64,000 nucleotides of DNA from Nonomuraea jabiensis (GCF_014204795.1 NZ_JACHMB010000001.1:7700501-7764500); one strand, 5' to 3'; positions 41,626 through 50,721 are shown, counted from the stretch's first letter. The notes: a model not told the origin generated them from the letters alone. Program-made: numbers and translations.

Positions 41626-43326
41626 ATGCCAGAAGTGAGCGACGGGAGTACGGGCGCGGGGGTGAGCCGTCGCGGGATGCTCGCCGGTGCGGGCGCCGCG
41701 GCGGTCACCATGCTCGGCACAGGAAAGGCCGAGGCCGCGTCGGCGGAATCGGGCGGAGCGGGCTCGGGTGGGGCGGGCTCTGGTGGGGCGGGCTCGAGTG
41801 GGGTGGAATCGGGCGGAGCGGCGTTCGGCCCGGTGACCGTACGTCCGGGCGACATCCGCTACGACAACCTGCTGCGCGGCAACAACTTCCGCTTCGTCGG
41901 CCGCCCGGACGAGATCCGCGTGGTCGGGTCGACCGAGCAGGTGGTGCGCGCGGTGCAGGACGCGGTGCGTACCGGACGGCGGGTCGCGGTGCGCAGCGGC
42001 GGGCACTGCTTCGAGAACCTCACCGCCGACCCGGCGGTGCGGATGCTGCTGGACCTGTCACCGATGGACGCGGTCGGCTACGACGCCGACCGGCGGGCGT
42101 TCTCCGTGCAACCCGGAGCCACCCTCGGTCACGTGTACCGGACGCTGCTCACCGGCTGGGGCGTGACGGTCCCCGGCGGCAGCTGCCCGGAGGTGGGCGC
42201 CGGCGGGCACTTCGCGGGCGGCGGGTACGGGGCACTGTCCCGGCGGTACGGCTCGGTGGTGGATCACCTGTACGGCGTGGAGGTCGTGGTGGTCGACCGC
42301 GACGGCACCGCCCGCGCGGTGGTCGCCACCCGCGAGCCGGACGACCCCAACCGCGACCTGTGGTGGGCGCACACCGGCGGGGGCGGCGGCAACTTCGGCG
42401 TGGTCACGCGGTACTGGTTGCGCTCGTCCGGCGCCACCGGCACCGACCCGTCCCGGCTGCTGCCCCCGGCACCGGGGCGGATGCTGCAGCACGTGGCCAT
42501 CTGGTCCTGGGAGCACATGACCGAGCAGGCGCTCACCGGGCTGATGCGTAATTTCGGGCACTGGCACGAGCGCAACAGCGCGCCCGGCTCCCCGCACGCC
42601 GGGTTGTACGGGATCCTCCTCATTTCGCACCGCGCCGGCGGGACCGTCACGCTGGTCTCCCAGATCGACGCGGACCTCCCCGGCGCCGACGGCATGGTGA
42701 CCGACTTCGTGTCCGAGGTGACCGCCGGCGTCGACCTCACCCCGGCGCTCGACCTCCGGCGGACGATGCCATGGCTGCACCGGATGACCTGGCCGGGCAG
42801 CGGCGAGCCGGGTGACGTGATCAACCGGCGGTACAAGATCAAGGCCGCCTACCTGCGACGCTCGCTGACCGAGACCCAGCTCGCGGCCGTCCACCGCAAC
42901 CTGACGAACTCCACCGGCGGGCCGGACTCCGGCATGCTGCTGATCGGCTACGGCGGCCAGGTCCGCGCGGTGGCGCCAGGGGCCACCGCGATCGCCCAGC
43001 GGGACGTGGTGATGAAGGCCGTCTACCAGACGATCTGGCGCGACGAGGCGGACGACGCGGCCAACCTCGCCTGGGTCCGCGAGTTCTACCGCGACGTGTA
43101 CGCCGGCACCGGCGGCGTGCCCGTGCCCGGCGAGGTCAACGACGGCTCCTACATCAACTACGCGGACGCCGACCTGGCCGACCCGGCGTGGAACACCTCC
43201 GGTGTGCCCGCGCACACGCTCTACTACAAGGACAACTACCCGCGCCTGCAGCGGGTGAAGGCCCGGTGGGACCCGCGCAACGTCTTCCGGCACGCCCTGG
43301 CCATCGAGCCTCCGCGGGCCGGTTGA
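41626..43326 (+). CDS. Tat-exported FAD-linked oxidoreductase (BBE type)
   Basis: The 566-residue product has a Tat signal (VSRRGMLAGAGAAAVTMLG) and a Gly/Ser-rich linker of five-residue repeats (SGGAG, residues ~45-65). The FAD_binding_4 domain carries both covalent-flavin residues: His in RSGGHCFEN (~127) and Cys in PGGSCPEVGAGG (~187). The C-terminal BBE motif is INYADADL. Such enzymes oxidise sugars or alcohols to lactones/ketones with O2. The substrate is unknown. GGGGAG lies about 10 bases before the ATG. Confidence 0.88.
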   Translation: MPEVSDGSTGAGVSRRGMLAGAGAAAVTMLGTGKAEAASAESGGAGSGGAGSGGAGSSGVESGGAAFGPVTVRPGDIRYDNLLRGNNFRFVGRPDEIRVVGSTEQVVRAVQDAVRTGRRVAVRSGGHCFENLTADPAVRMLLDLSPMDAVGYDADRRAFSVQPGATLGHVYRTLLTGWGVTVPGGSCPEVGAGGHFAGGGYGALSRRYGSVVDHLYGVEVVVVDRDGTARAVVATREPDDPNRDLWWAHTGGGGGNFGVVTRYWLRSSGATGTDPSRLLPPAPGRMLQHVAIWSWEHMTEQALTGLMRNFGHWHERNSAPGSPHAGLYGILLISHRAGGTVTLVSQIDADLPGADGMVTDFVSEVTAGVDLTPALDLRRTMPWLHRMTWPGSGEPGDVINRRYKIKAAYLRRSLTETQLAAVHRNLTNSTGGPDSGMLLIGYGGQVRAVAPGATAIAQRDVVMKAVYQTIWRDEADDAANLAWVREFYRDVYAGTGGVPVPGEVNDGSYINYADADLADPAWNTSGVPAHTLYYKDNYPRLQRVKARWDPRNVFRHALAIEPPRAG

Positions 43327-43381
43327 CCGGCATCCGAGCTAGATTGTCCGCCGGGGGCGAGTGCCGGGGAGGAGGACGCGG

Positions 43382-44641
43382 ATGAGCGATCCGGCGGCAC
43401 GGTGGTCCGTGCCGTTGACCGTCGGGCCGTACGCGCTGCTGGCGCTGCTGACCGGCGTCACCGTGGCCATCAAGAGCTCGGCGGGCACGTCCCTGATCGT
43501 CGACCTGGTCCTGTGCGCGCTGACGGCGGCGTGGATGCTGGGCGTCTTCACCCTCCGTCCCGCCTGGCGCGCGCGGCCGCCGGTGATGGCGGTGTTCTGC
43601 GCGGTGCTGATTCTGCTCACGGCGATCCTGGCGATCAGGGCCCCGTGGTTCGGATGCTTCACCCCCGTCGCGTACGTCTACGCCTTCCGGCTCCTGCCCT
43701 GGCCGTGGCAGCCGGTCGGCGTCGGCGCGGTGGCGGCGGTGGCGGGCACGGCGCAGGCGTACGGCGTGGACAAGACCACGGCCGCCGGCCTGGTCACCTA
43801 CGTCGCCGTCGTCGCCGCGAACGCCCTGCCGATGTGCGCCTTCGCCTGGTTCGCCCGGCGTGGCGCCCGGCAGAACGAGGAGCGGGAGCGCGCGCTCCAG
43901 GAGGCCCGCGAGGCGAACCGCAGGCTGGCGGTGTCGCTGGCGGAGAACGCGGCCCTGCACGAACGGCTGCTGGCGCAGGCGCGCGACGCCGGCGTGCGGG
44001 ACGAGCGGCAGCGCATGGCGCGGGAGATCCACGACACCCTGGCGCAGGGGCTGACCGGCATCGTCAGCCAGCTGCGCGCGGCCGAGCACGCCGGCGACGA
44101 TCCGGCGGCCTGGCGCCGGCACGTCGCCGCCGCGACCAAGCTGGCCAGGGAGAGCCTGTCGGAGGCGCGGCGGTCGGTGCACGCGCTGCGTCCCGAGCCG
44201 CTGCGATCGGCCATGCTGAGCGAGGCCCTGGCGGGCGTCGCCGAGCGCTGGTCGGCGCTGCACGAGATCCCCGTCCAGGTCACGACGACCGGTACGGCGC
44301 GGCCGATCCGGCCGGAGGCGGAGGCCGCGCTGCTCAGGATCGCGCAGGAAGCCCTGGCCAACGTGGCCAAGCACGCGCGGGCGACCAGGGTGGGGGTGAC
44401 GCTGTCGTACCTGGAGCACGAGGCGGCCCTGGACGTGCGCGACGACGGCGGCGGCTTCGATCCGGCGCTGCTGGATGCCGCCGCCGGCGGTTTCCGGGCC
44501 GATCGCGGCGGGTTCGGCCTGATCGCGATGCGGCAACGGATGGAGAGCCTGGCCGGCACCCTGCAGGTCGAGTCGGAGCCGGGCGCCGGCACGGGCATCT
44601 CGGCCCGCGTCCCCGCCGAGCGGGCGGAGGTGGGCGCGTGA
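43382..44641 (+). CDS. NarL-type sensor histidine kinase
   Basis: The 419-residue protein has five to six membrane helices in the first ~165 residues without an evident extracytoplasmic domain. Then comes a coiled coil and a HisKA_3 box (QRMAREIHDTLAQGLTGIVS, phospho-His ~216). The HATPase region has N (EALANVAKHARA), DDGGGFDP and GFGLIAMRQRME. It is a DesK/LiaS-like membrane sensor. GGGAGGAGG precedes the ATG. The stop overlaps the response-regulator start by 4 bp. Confidence 0.92.
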   Translation: MSDPAARWSVPLTVGPYALLALLTGVTVAIKSSAGTSLIVDLVLCALTAAWMLGVFTLRPAWRARPPVMAVFCAVLILLTAILAIRAPWFGCFTPVAYVYAFRLLPWPWQPVGVGAVAAVAGTAQAYGVDKTTAAGLVTYVAVVAANALPMCAFAWFARRGARQNEERERALQEAREANRRLAVSLAENAALHERLLAQARDAGVRDERQRMAREIHDTLAQGLTGIVSQLRAAEHAGDDPAAWRRHVAAATKLARESLSEARRSVHALRPEPLRSAMLSEALAGVAERWSALHEIPVQVTTTGTARPIRPEAEAALLRIAQEALANVAKHARATRVGVTLSYLEHEAALDVRDDGGGFDPALLDAAAGGFRADRGGFGLIAMRQRMESLAGTLQVESEPGAGTGISARVPAERAEVGA

Positions 44642-45294
44642 GCCGCCCCGCCCGCCCGATCGGGCTGCTGATCGTGGATGACCATCCGGTGGTCAGGGAC
44701 GGGCTCGCCAGCATGTTCGCCCGCGACCCGGAGTTCGAGGTGCTCGGCGAGGCGGCCGGCGGGGCCGAGGCGGTCCGGCTGGCCCAGGCCCTGCGACCGG
44801 ACGTGATCCTCATGGACCTGCGGATGCCCGGCATGGACGGGGTGAGCGCGACCAGGGAGCTCGCCGAGCGGGGGAGCGAGGCCCGCGTGCTCGTGCTGAC
44901 CACGTACGACACCGACAGCGACGTGCTCCCCGCGATCGAGGCCGGCGCCACCGGATACCTCCTCAAGGACGCTCCCCGCGACGAGCTGCTGCGCGCGGTC
45001 CGGGCGGCGGCCCGGGGCGAGGCGGTGCTCGCGCCGTCGGTGGCGGCCCTGCTGATGAGCCGGGTACGCCGGCCCGCCCCCGGGCCGCTCAGCCCGCGCG
45101 AGGTCGAAGTGCTGCAACTGGTGGCGGCCGGAGCCACGAACCGGGAGGCGGCGGCCAAGCTGTTCCTCACCGAGGCCACCGTCAAGTCCCACATGCTGAA
45201 CATCTACGCCAAGCTCGGGGTGAACGACCGCGCCGCCGCCGTCACCGAGGCGTTCAACCGAGGACTGCTCATCCCACGAAATCCCGGGTCGTGA
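44638..45294 (+). CDS. NarL/LuxR-family response regulator
   Basis: The 218-residue protein has a receiver domain (LLIVDDHPVVRDG; phospho-Asp in VILMDLRMPGMDG, ~59; TTYDTDSD; LLKDAP with Lys) and a LuxR HTH (LSPREVEVLQLVAAGATNRE, VKSHMLNIYAKLGVNDR). It is translationally coupled to the kinase by a GTGA overlap. The next gene, a wall amidase 27 bp downstream, may be cotranscribed, suggesting a cell-envelope signal. Confidence 0.95.
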   Translation: MSRPARPIGLLIVDDHPVVRDGLASMFARDPEFEVLGEAAGGAEAVRLAQALRPDVILMDLRMPGMDGVSATRELAERGSEARVLVLTTYDTDSDVLPAIEAGATGYLLKDAPRDELLRAVRAAARGEAVLAPSVAALLMSRVRRPAPGPLSPREVEVLQLVAAGATNREAAAKLFLTEATVKSHMLNIYAKLGVNDRAAAVTEAFNRGLLIPRNPGS

Positions 45295-45321
45295 CGGGTC
45301 ATCGCCGGATACGGTCTGATC

Positions 45322-46110
45322 ATGCGCGTTCATCGACCCGGATTCGTGACACTCGCCGTTCTGGCCGCGTTGTCCGGTGGGTGCGGTGGCGCCGCGCCGG
45401 CTCCGAACGGCGGAGCCCTGCCCGCACCGCCGACGGCGAGCGCGGGACCGCTGGCAGGCAAGGTCGTCGTGCTCGATCCCGGGCACAACGGCGGGAACGC
45501 CGCGCACCCCGCCGAGATCAACCGCGAGGTCGACATCATCACCCGGAGCAAAGCCTGCAACGCCGTCGGCTTCAAGACCGCCGACGGGTACGAGGAGAGC
45601 GCCTTCGCCTGGAGCGTCACCCAGCACCTCAGGCCGCTCCTGGAGACGATGGGCGCCCAGGTCGTGCTCACCCGCAGCAACGACGAGGGCGTCGGCCCGT
45701 GCGTCACCGAGCGGGCGGCCATCGGGAACGATGCCAGGGCGGACGCCGTGGTGTCCATCCACGGCGACAGCGGCAAGCCGAGCGGGCACGGGTTCCACGT
45801 GATCGTCCCCGGGCTGATCCCCGGGCGCAACGACGAGGTCATCGAGCCGTCCCGCAAGCTCGGGCTGGCGATCCGCGACGCGTACCAGGCCGGCACCGGC
45901 ATGCCGTACGCGAACTACCGAGGCGAGGACGGCCTGCGGTCCCGCACCGACCTGGGCGGGCTCAACCTGTCGACGCGGCCGGTCGTGTTCATCCAGTGCG
46001 GCAACATGCGCAACGCGGGCGACGCGGCCAAGATGACCGACGTCGCCTTCCGCAAGCGGGTCGCCGGCGCGCTGGCGAACGGAATCAAGAACTACCTCAC
46101 CGGCACCTGA
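45322..46110 (+). CDS. N-acetylmuramoyl-L-alanine amidase (Amidase_3) lipoprotein with an altered active site
   Basis: The 262-residue product has a lipoprotein signal (LAVLAALSGGCGG, Cys ~21) and an Amidase_3 domain. Zinc ligands are present: His in DPGHNGG (~55), Glu in YEESAF (~92) and His in SIHGDS (~148). The catalytic Glu near the end (E200 in M. tuberculosis Rv3717, as I recall it) is Gln here: VVFIQCGNMRN, Q~225. The protein may therefore bind peptidoglycan more than cut it, or be a weak enzyme. Two Cys pairs resemble the Rv3717 disulfides. Confidence 0.85.
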   Translation: MRVHRPGFVTLAVLAALSGGCGGAAPAPNGGALPAPPTASAGPLAGKVVVLDPGHNGGNAAHPAEINREVDIITRSKACNAVGFKTADGYEESAFAWSVTQHLRPLLETMGAQVVLTRSNDEGVGPCVTERAAIGNDARADAVVSIHGDSGKPSGHGFHVIVPGLIPGRNDEVIEPSRKLGLAIRDAYQAGTGMPYANYRGEDGLRSRTDLGGLNLSTRPVVFIQCGNMRNAGDAAKMTDVAFRKRVAGALANGIKNYLTGT

Positions 46111-46197
46111 CCGAGCCGCCCCGCCACGTGACCGAGCCACGCCCTGCCACGCGAGCGGGGCGCGCGCGAGTGGGCCCGCGTCGGAGTGCGGGTCGGT

Positions 46198-46400
46198 CAG
46201 TACGTGGTGGGCATCTGGGTGGTCAGGCCGGCGGTCACGGTGAACGGAACGGCCGTGACGCTCGCGGTGGCGGCGGCCAGCCTGGTGGGTGGGCATCCGG
46301 CGGCCCTGCGCGTCCACGGCCTCGACGTCGAAGAAGGCGATGTCGCCGCCGTCCGCGCGTAATCCGCCGGGCACGGCGTGCGGCGTCAGCCAGAGGGCGG
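46198..46400 (-). pseudogene. C-terminal relic of a GH2-type beta-galactosidase
   Basis: On the minus strand a short stretch reads LRADGGDIAFFDVEAVDAQG then RRMPTH, resembling the Ig-like C-terminal segment (DUF4982 type) of secreted GH2 enzymes. A frame change then leads to TASVTAVPFTVTAGLTTQMP and a stop at 46198. No upstream catalytic part exists; the GH53 gene begins behind a repeat. It looks like leftover from a deleted galactosidase. Confidence 0.4.
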
Positions 46401-46445
46401 CTGTGGCGTCAGCCGGAGGGCGGCGTGCGGCGTCAGCCGGAGCGT
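46371..46445. repeat. three imperfect ~24-bp tandem units
   Basis: On the minus strand GCTGACGCC(G)CACGCCG-like units are repeated three times. They abut the GH2 relic and the GH53 3' end, consistent with slippage at a deletion junction. Confidence 0.7.
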
Positions 46446-46496
46446 GGTGGCGCCGGTGGTCGTCTTGGAGGCTGTCCGGCTGCGTCTTCTGCCGGG

Positions 46497-47537
46497 TCAG
46501 ACGTTGAGGAACCCGTCCATGGCGGCGGTGGGCCGCAGGGTGGCGGGGTCCCACGCCCCGCTGCCGTAGGTCGCGAACGGTGAGTAGACCTCGGGCTCCC
46601 AGTAGAACGTGCCGAGGCCGCCGAAGCTCTTCAGGCCGGTGACGAAGGCCCGGAGGGAGTCGCGTACCTGGGTGGGCTTGTTCAGCGGCCCGCCGTACTC
46701 GACGTGCATGACCGGTCTGCCGTACGTGCTCTGGATGGTGTGCATGTTGTCCAGCACCGGGGCCACGTTGCCGCCCTGGGCGTAGGAGGACAGGCCGGTG
46801 ATGTCCCACCGGCCGCCGTTGTCCCGGTAGGCGTTGAGGAAGTTCTGGACGCTGCCGAGGTTCTGCGGCTGGGCCAGGTGCACCAGTACGGGCGTGGCCG
46901 GGAAGACGTGCTTGACCATGTCGTAGGCGGCGTTGAGCAGGCCGGTCATCTGGGCGGGCCGGCTGATGCTCCCGACCGGTTTGCAGATGCCGGAGTTGGT
47001 CTCGTTGCCGATCTGCACCCATGCGGGCGTGACGTTGTTGTACTTGAGCACGTTCATGGTGTGGAAGACGTAGTCGTACATCGCGTCCAGCATCTGGCTG
47101 TAGCTCATCGAGGCCCAGGCGGCGGGCGGGTTCTGCACGCCGACCGAGTTCCAGGTGTCGCCGAAGTGATAGTCGACGAGCACGGACAGTCCCGCGTTCT
47201 TGCAGCGTACGGCCATCGCGGCCGTCTCCTCGATGGCGCAGTGGCCGTGTACCGGGTCGCTGGAGGGGTTGACCCAGGTCCGCAGGCGGATCGCGGTGAT
47301 GCCGTACCCCTTGAGGATGGTGAACAGGTCCTGGGCGGTCCCGGCGCCGTTGCGCCAGATCCGGCCCTGCGCCTCCATCTGCGGCATCCAGCTGATGTCG
47401 GCGCCCTTGACGAAGGTCGCCGCTTGAGCCTGCGGCGTTCCCGTGCCCGTTCCTGCGCCCAGCGCGAGCGCGCCGGCGCCGAGGAGGACCGCGCGCCTGC
47501 TCAGCTCGGCCGGTACGGACGTGCGCATGTCTGCCAT
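46497..47537 (-). CDS. secreted GH53 arabinogalactan endo-beta-1,4-galactanase
   Basis: The 346-residue protein has a Tat signal (LSRRAVLLGAGALALGAG, cleavage near AQA|AT ~40). The GH53 barrel shows KGADISWMPQME, RLRTWVNPSSDP and VDYHFGDTW, the acid/base Glu in VQIGNETNSG (~181) and the nucleophile Glu in MHVEYGGPL (~285). It would cut beta-1,4-galactan outside the cell; the products fit the module B importer and GH42 enzyme 12 kb away. A LacI-type operator lies between promoter and start. Confidence 0.93.
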   Translation of the reverse strand: MADMRTSVPAELSRRAVLLGAGALALGAGTGTGTPQAQAATFVKGADISWMPQMEAQGRIWRNGAGTAQDLFTILKGYGITAIRLRTWVNPSSDPVHGHCAIEETAAMAVRCKNAGLSVLVDYHFGDTWNSVGVQNPPAAWASMSYSQMLDAMYDYVFHTMNVLKYNNVTPAWVQIGNETNSGICKPVGSISRPAQMTGLLNAAYDMVKHVFPATPVLVHLAQPQNLGSVQNFLNAYRDNGGRWDITGLSSYAQGGNVAPVLDNMHTIQSTYGRPVMHVEYGGPLNKPTQVRDSLRAFVTGLKSFGGLGTFYWEPEVYSPFATYGSGAWDPATLRPTAAMDGFLNV

Positions 47538-47556
47538 GACCGGGCTCCCTTCCTGT

Positions 47557-47574
47557 GGTTAAAACGGTTTAACC
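47557..47574. promoter_or_regulatory. LacI-type operator upstream of GH53 (GGTTAAAACGGTTTAACC)
   Basis: An 18-bp palindrome with 16 of 18 positions symmetrical, overlapping the -10 edge and start point of the GH53 promoter. Its sequence differs from the two operator types at 21 kb and 32 kb. Confidence 0.75.
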
Positions 47575-47600
47575 GTAGGAAGGGGGTCTGGCAGCGTCAA
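47572..47600 (-). promoter_or_regulatory. GH53 promoter
   Basis: Minus-strand TTGACG (47595-47600), a 17-bp spacer and TACGGT (47572-47577). Confidence 0.65.
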
Positions 47601-47698
47601 GGTCGGCTGTGAGGGACGTGGTGGAAGCCGGGAGATGGGCCTGCTGGGCCGGGGGATGGCCGGTGAAAATTTCATGCGGTGTGGAAGCGTTTACGCGC

Positions 47699-48718
47699 TC
47701 ACAGGGCCCGGACGCGGACGTCCCGGAGCGCGCTGCGCACGAAGCTCTCGTCGCCGGAGGCGGCCAGGTAGAAGCCCGCGCGGCAGGCGGTGCCCGAGAT
47801 GGTGTGGCGCGGGTCGAGGGCGACCGACGCCCGGCGCTGCCGTTCGCAGGCGGGGACCGGGGCCAGCACCAGCATGCGGCGGCTCAGTCCGCCGAGCCAC
47901 AGTTGCGGTCCGACGAGCACGCCGTCGCGGATCTCGCCGGGGCGCGACAGGCGCAGCGGCCCGCCGGCCGACAGGGTGAGGAAGCCGCCGGGGGTGAGCG
48001 TGCCGCGCAGGTTCCGCGCCCAGGCCAGCCGCTGCTCGAAGGTCATCCCGGCCCGCTCGTCCTGCAGCGCGATCCGCCAGTCGCCGAACGCGAAGAGCAG
48101 GACCGGCCCGGCGGTGTCCACCCCGAGCGGCCCGGGCCAGAGCGTGACGTCGCCCGTGAGGTGACGGATCATCGGCCGCCCGGCGGCGGTCTCGGCCTCG
48201 CCGTACAGCGGCGCGGTCAGGGAGCGGAACTCCCCGCCCCCGCCAGAGTCTCTGTCCCCGTCCCCGTTCCCGTCCCCGTTCCCGCCGGCGTCCCCGTCCC
48301 CGCCGGCGTCCCCGCCAGCGCCCTCGCCAGCGCCGGTGCCGGTGCCGGTGCCGGTGGGAAAGCGGGGTCCCTCGGACGTCCCGTCGCCGGTGAGGGTGCC
48401 GCTGGCGTACGGCCGGGCACCCAGCGAGGCCAGGTTGAGACCGGCCGGATAGGTCAGCTCCGCCCGCGACCCGTCAGGGAACGTCACCCGCATCGTCCTG
48501 GTCCCGCCCGTCCCGCTCGCCGCCGGATAGACGGCGTTCGGTCTCACAGTGATCATCTCGCGCACGGGCACCGGCGGCTCCGGCGCGGGGCGGCTCGTGT
48601 CGCGGCTCGCGAGAATCACGATGAACGGCACGGCCGCGAGAGCGACCAGCACCGCGATCCCCGCCCGGCGAGGCCCGCGCGGGCCCTGCTCGATGATGTC
48701 GACCCCGCCGGCGGTCAT
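47699..48718 (-). CDS. membrane-anchored secreted protein of unknown function
   Basis: The 339-residue product has one membrane helix (AGIAVLVALAAVPFIVILAS, about 19-38). A Gly/Thr/Asp/Asn low-complexity linker (~120-165, encoded by CCCCGT/CCCGTT-like repeats at 48235-48360) splits two beta-rich halves. Two Cys in the second half (PACERQ, GTACRAG) could form a disulfide. AGAGGAAGG precedes the chosen ATG; longer frames lack support. No family recognised. It is divergent from the PhoX-like gene. Confidence 0.7.
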   Translation of the reverse strand: MTAGGVDIIEQGPRGPRRAGIAVLVALAAVPFIVILASRDTSRPAPEPPVPVREMITVRPNAVYPAASGTGGTRTMRVTFPDGSRAELTYPAGLNLASLGARPYASGTLTGDGTSEGPRFPTGTGTGTGAGEGAGGDAGGDGDAGGNGDGNGDGDRDSGGGGEFRSLTAPLYGEAETAAGRPMIRHLTGDVTLWPGPLGVDTAGPVLLFAFGDWRIALQDERAGMTFEQRLAWARNLRGTLTPGGFLTLSAGGPLRLSRPGEIRDGVLVGPQLWLGGLSRRMLVLAPVPACERQRRASVALDPRHTISGTACRAGFYLAASGDESFVRSALRDVRVRAL

Positions 48719-48896
48719 CGGCCTTCCTCTGTCGTACGGCTGTCCCCACCCCAGTTCAGACCATCGCCGGGCGCGGCGCCACGCCCGGCACGGGAATGTG
48801 ATCCAGCGCACTGTTCCCGTTAACTTCTCTGACGGGCAGATGTCGGTCTGATCGACATACTGTCGGCGAGGCCGCACCCCTCAAGGAGGTTCGTCG

Positions 48897-50054
48897 ATGG
48901 AACGCCGCAATTTCCTGCGCGCGACGGTGCTCGGTGCGAGCACCGTCGCCTTCTCCGGCAGTCTGTGGCAGGGCGCCGCCCTGGCCGCACCGGCGCAGAA
49001 CGCCCCCGGTCCCTACGGCCCGCTGCAGGCCGCCGACGCCAACGGCATCCAGCTGCCGGCCGGCTTCACCAGCCAGGTGATCGCCCGATCCGGCCAGTCC
49101 GTCCCGGGCACGTCCTACACCTGGCACAACGCCCCTGACGGAGGCGCCTGCTTCGCCGACGGCAGCGGCTGGATCTACGTCTCCAACTCCGAGATCAACC
49201 CCGGCGGCGGCGCCTCGGCCATCCGCTTCGACTCCAGCGGAGCCGTCACCTCGGCCAACCGGATCCTGTCCGGCACCCGGCAGAACTGCGCGGGCGGGAA
49301 GACGCCCTGGAACACGTGGCTTTCCTGCGAGGAGGTCAGCCTGGGCTTCGTCTACGAGACCTACCCGTTCGGCGGCACCGCCGTGCAGCGCCCCGCGATG
49401 GGCCGCTTCAAGCACGAGGCCGCCGCCGCCGACCCCGTACGGAAGGTGATCTACCTCACCGAGGACGAGACCAACGGGCGGTTCTACCGGTTCGTCCCCA
49501 CGACGTGGGGCGACCTGTCCTCCGGCACCCTCCAGGTGCTGGTGGCGGGATCCGCCACGTCGGGCTCGTTCACCTGGGCGAACGTCCCGGACCCGGACGG
49601 CTCGCCGACCGCGACGCGCAGCCAGGTGTCCGGCTCCAAGTCGTTCAACGGCGGCGAGGGCTGCCACTACGCCGACGACACGGTCTGGTTCACCACGAAG
49701 GGCGACAACCGGGTGTGGCAGATCAACCTGACCACCAACACCTACGAACTGGCCTATGACGACAGCCTCGTCAGCCCCGGCACCGCGCCGCTCACCGGCG
49801 TCGACAACGTCACCGGCTCCACCTACGGCGACCTGTACGTGGCCGAGGACGGCGGCAACATGGAGATCTGCCTGATCACTCCCGACGACAAGATCTCCGC
49901 GTTCCTGCGGATCAACGGCCAGAGCTCGTCGGAGATCACCGGCCCGGCCTTCAACCCCGCGGGCAACCGGCTGTACTTCTCCTCCCAGCGCGGCACCTCG
50001 GGGTCGTCGTCCGGCGGCATCACCTACTGCGTGACCGGCCCGTTCCGGACCTGA
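48897..50054 (+). CDS. PhoX-like (DUF839) Tat-exported phosphatase
   Basis: The 385-residue product starts with a Tat signal (ERRNFLRATVLGAS, cleavage near ALA|AP ~31). The mature beta-propeller shows CFADGSGWIYVSNSE, TWLSCEEV, the MGRFKHEAAAADP motif and YLTEDETNG, all typical of PhoX/DUF839 proteins, whose Ca/Fe-dependent members are alkaline phosphatases. Here it is about two-thirds the length of classical PhoX, so substrate range may differ. AAGGAGG is 9 bases before the ATG. Shares a strong bidirectional hairpin with the convergent TetR gene. Confidence 0.85.
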   Translation: MERRNFLRATVLGASTVAFSGSLWQGAALAAPAQNAPGPYGPLQAADANGIQLPAGFTSQVIARSGQSVPGTSYTWHNAPDGGACFADGSGWIYVSNSEINPGGGASAIRFDSSGAVTSANRILSGTRQNCAGGKTPWNTWLSCEEVSLGFVYETYPFGGTAVQRPAMGRFKHEAAAADPVRKVIYLTEDETNGRFYRFVPTTWGDLSSGTLQVLVAGSATSGSFTWANVPDPDGSPTATRSQVSGSKSFNGGEGCHYADDTVWFTTKGDNRVWQINLTTNTYELAYDDSLVSPGTAPLTGVDNVTGSTYGDLYVAEDGGNMEICLITPDDKISAFLRINGQSSSEITGPAFNPAGNRLYFSSQRGTSGSSSGGITYCVTGPFRT

Positions 50055-50062
50055 GTCGCAAG

Positions 50063-50095
50063 GGCGCCCGTCACGGCTCGCGCGTGACGGGCGCC
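50063..50095. terminator. bidirectional terminator hairpin
   Basis: A perfect 13-bp stem (GGCGCCCGTCACG / CGTGACGGGCGCC) around a 7-nt loop lies 9 bp after the PhoX stop and covers the last codons of the convergent TetR gene. Confidence 0.7.
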
Positions 50096-50721
50096 AGCCA
50101 CATCCCGACGAGCGCGTCGATCAGCCCGGTCGCGGCGTCGTGCCAGGTGGCCCGGGGTGTGGGGGCGCCTTCGGCGAGCGCGCGCTCGCGGTCGGCGCAC
50201 GTGAGCACGATCAGCTGGCGGGCCATGTCGCCGCGCTCGGCCCGCACCTCGGCGGGCAGCTCGGGCAGGCACCGGTTGAACCCCTCGACGGTCTGCCGCA
50301 GCGAGGGGGAGGAGCGGGTCTCGTCACCTATGATCGCGCGGAGCGCGGGGTCGGTCACCACCTGGGCGACGAAGCGGGCGTACCAGGTGGGGGAGCCGAG
50401 GTCCGCCAGATGCTCGGTGACCGGGCGCACCATGCAGGCGACCCAGTCGCGCACGTCGGCGGAGTCGCCGAGCTCGGCCACCATCCGCTCGCGGATCCGC
50501 TCGATCGGCTCGGCGTGTTTGCGGGCGATCGCGCGTACGAGATGGGTCTTGGTGCCGAAGTGGTAGCCGACGGCGGCGTTGTTGCCCTGCCCGGCGGCCT
50601 CGCTGACCTGGCGGTTGGAGACGGCGAGCACGCCGTGCTCGGCGAACAGCTGCTCCGCCGCCGCGAGAATCCGCTCGCGGGTCACTCCGGCGCGCTCGGC
50701 GCGTACGGTCTTGCCGGTCAT
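50071..50721 (-). CDS. TetR family regulator of the MFS transporter
   Basis: The 216-residue protein has an HTH at about residues 13-58 (ERILAAAEQLFAEHGVLAVS, GNNAAVGYHFGTKTHLVRAI) and a helical sensor domain. It is divergent from the MFS gene across 163 bp containing an inverted pair of AGTAAATC sites. ATG 50721 is preferred; a GTG three codons upstream is possible. Confidence 0.9.
   Translation of the reverse strand: MTGKTVRAERAGVTRERILAAAEQLFAEHGVLAVSNRQVSEAAGQGNNAAVGYHFGTKTHLVRAIARKHAEPIERIRERMVAELGDSADVRDWVACMVRPVTEHLADLGSPTWYARFVAQVVTDPALRAIIGDETRSSPSLRQTVEGFNRCLPELPAEVRAERGDMARQLIVLTCADRERALAEGAPTPRATWHDAATGLIDALVGMWLAPVTREP

Noticed and set aside
48801..48860. PHO boxes upstream of the PhoX-like gene
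   Set aside because: GTTCCCGTTAA-like words occur once without the required direct repeats, so PhoP control cannot be claimed.
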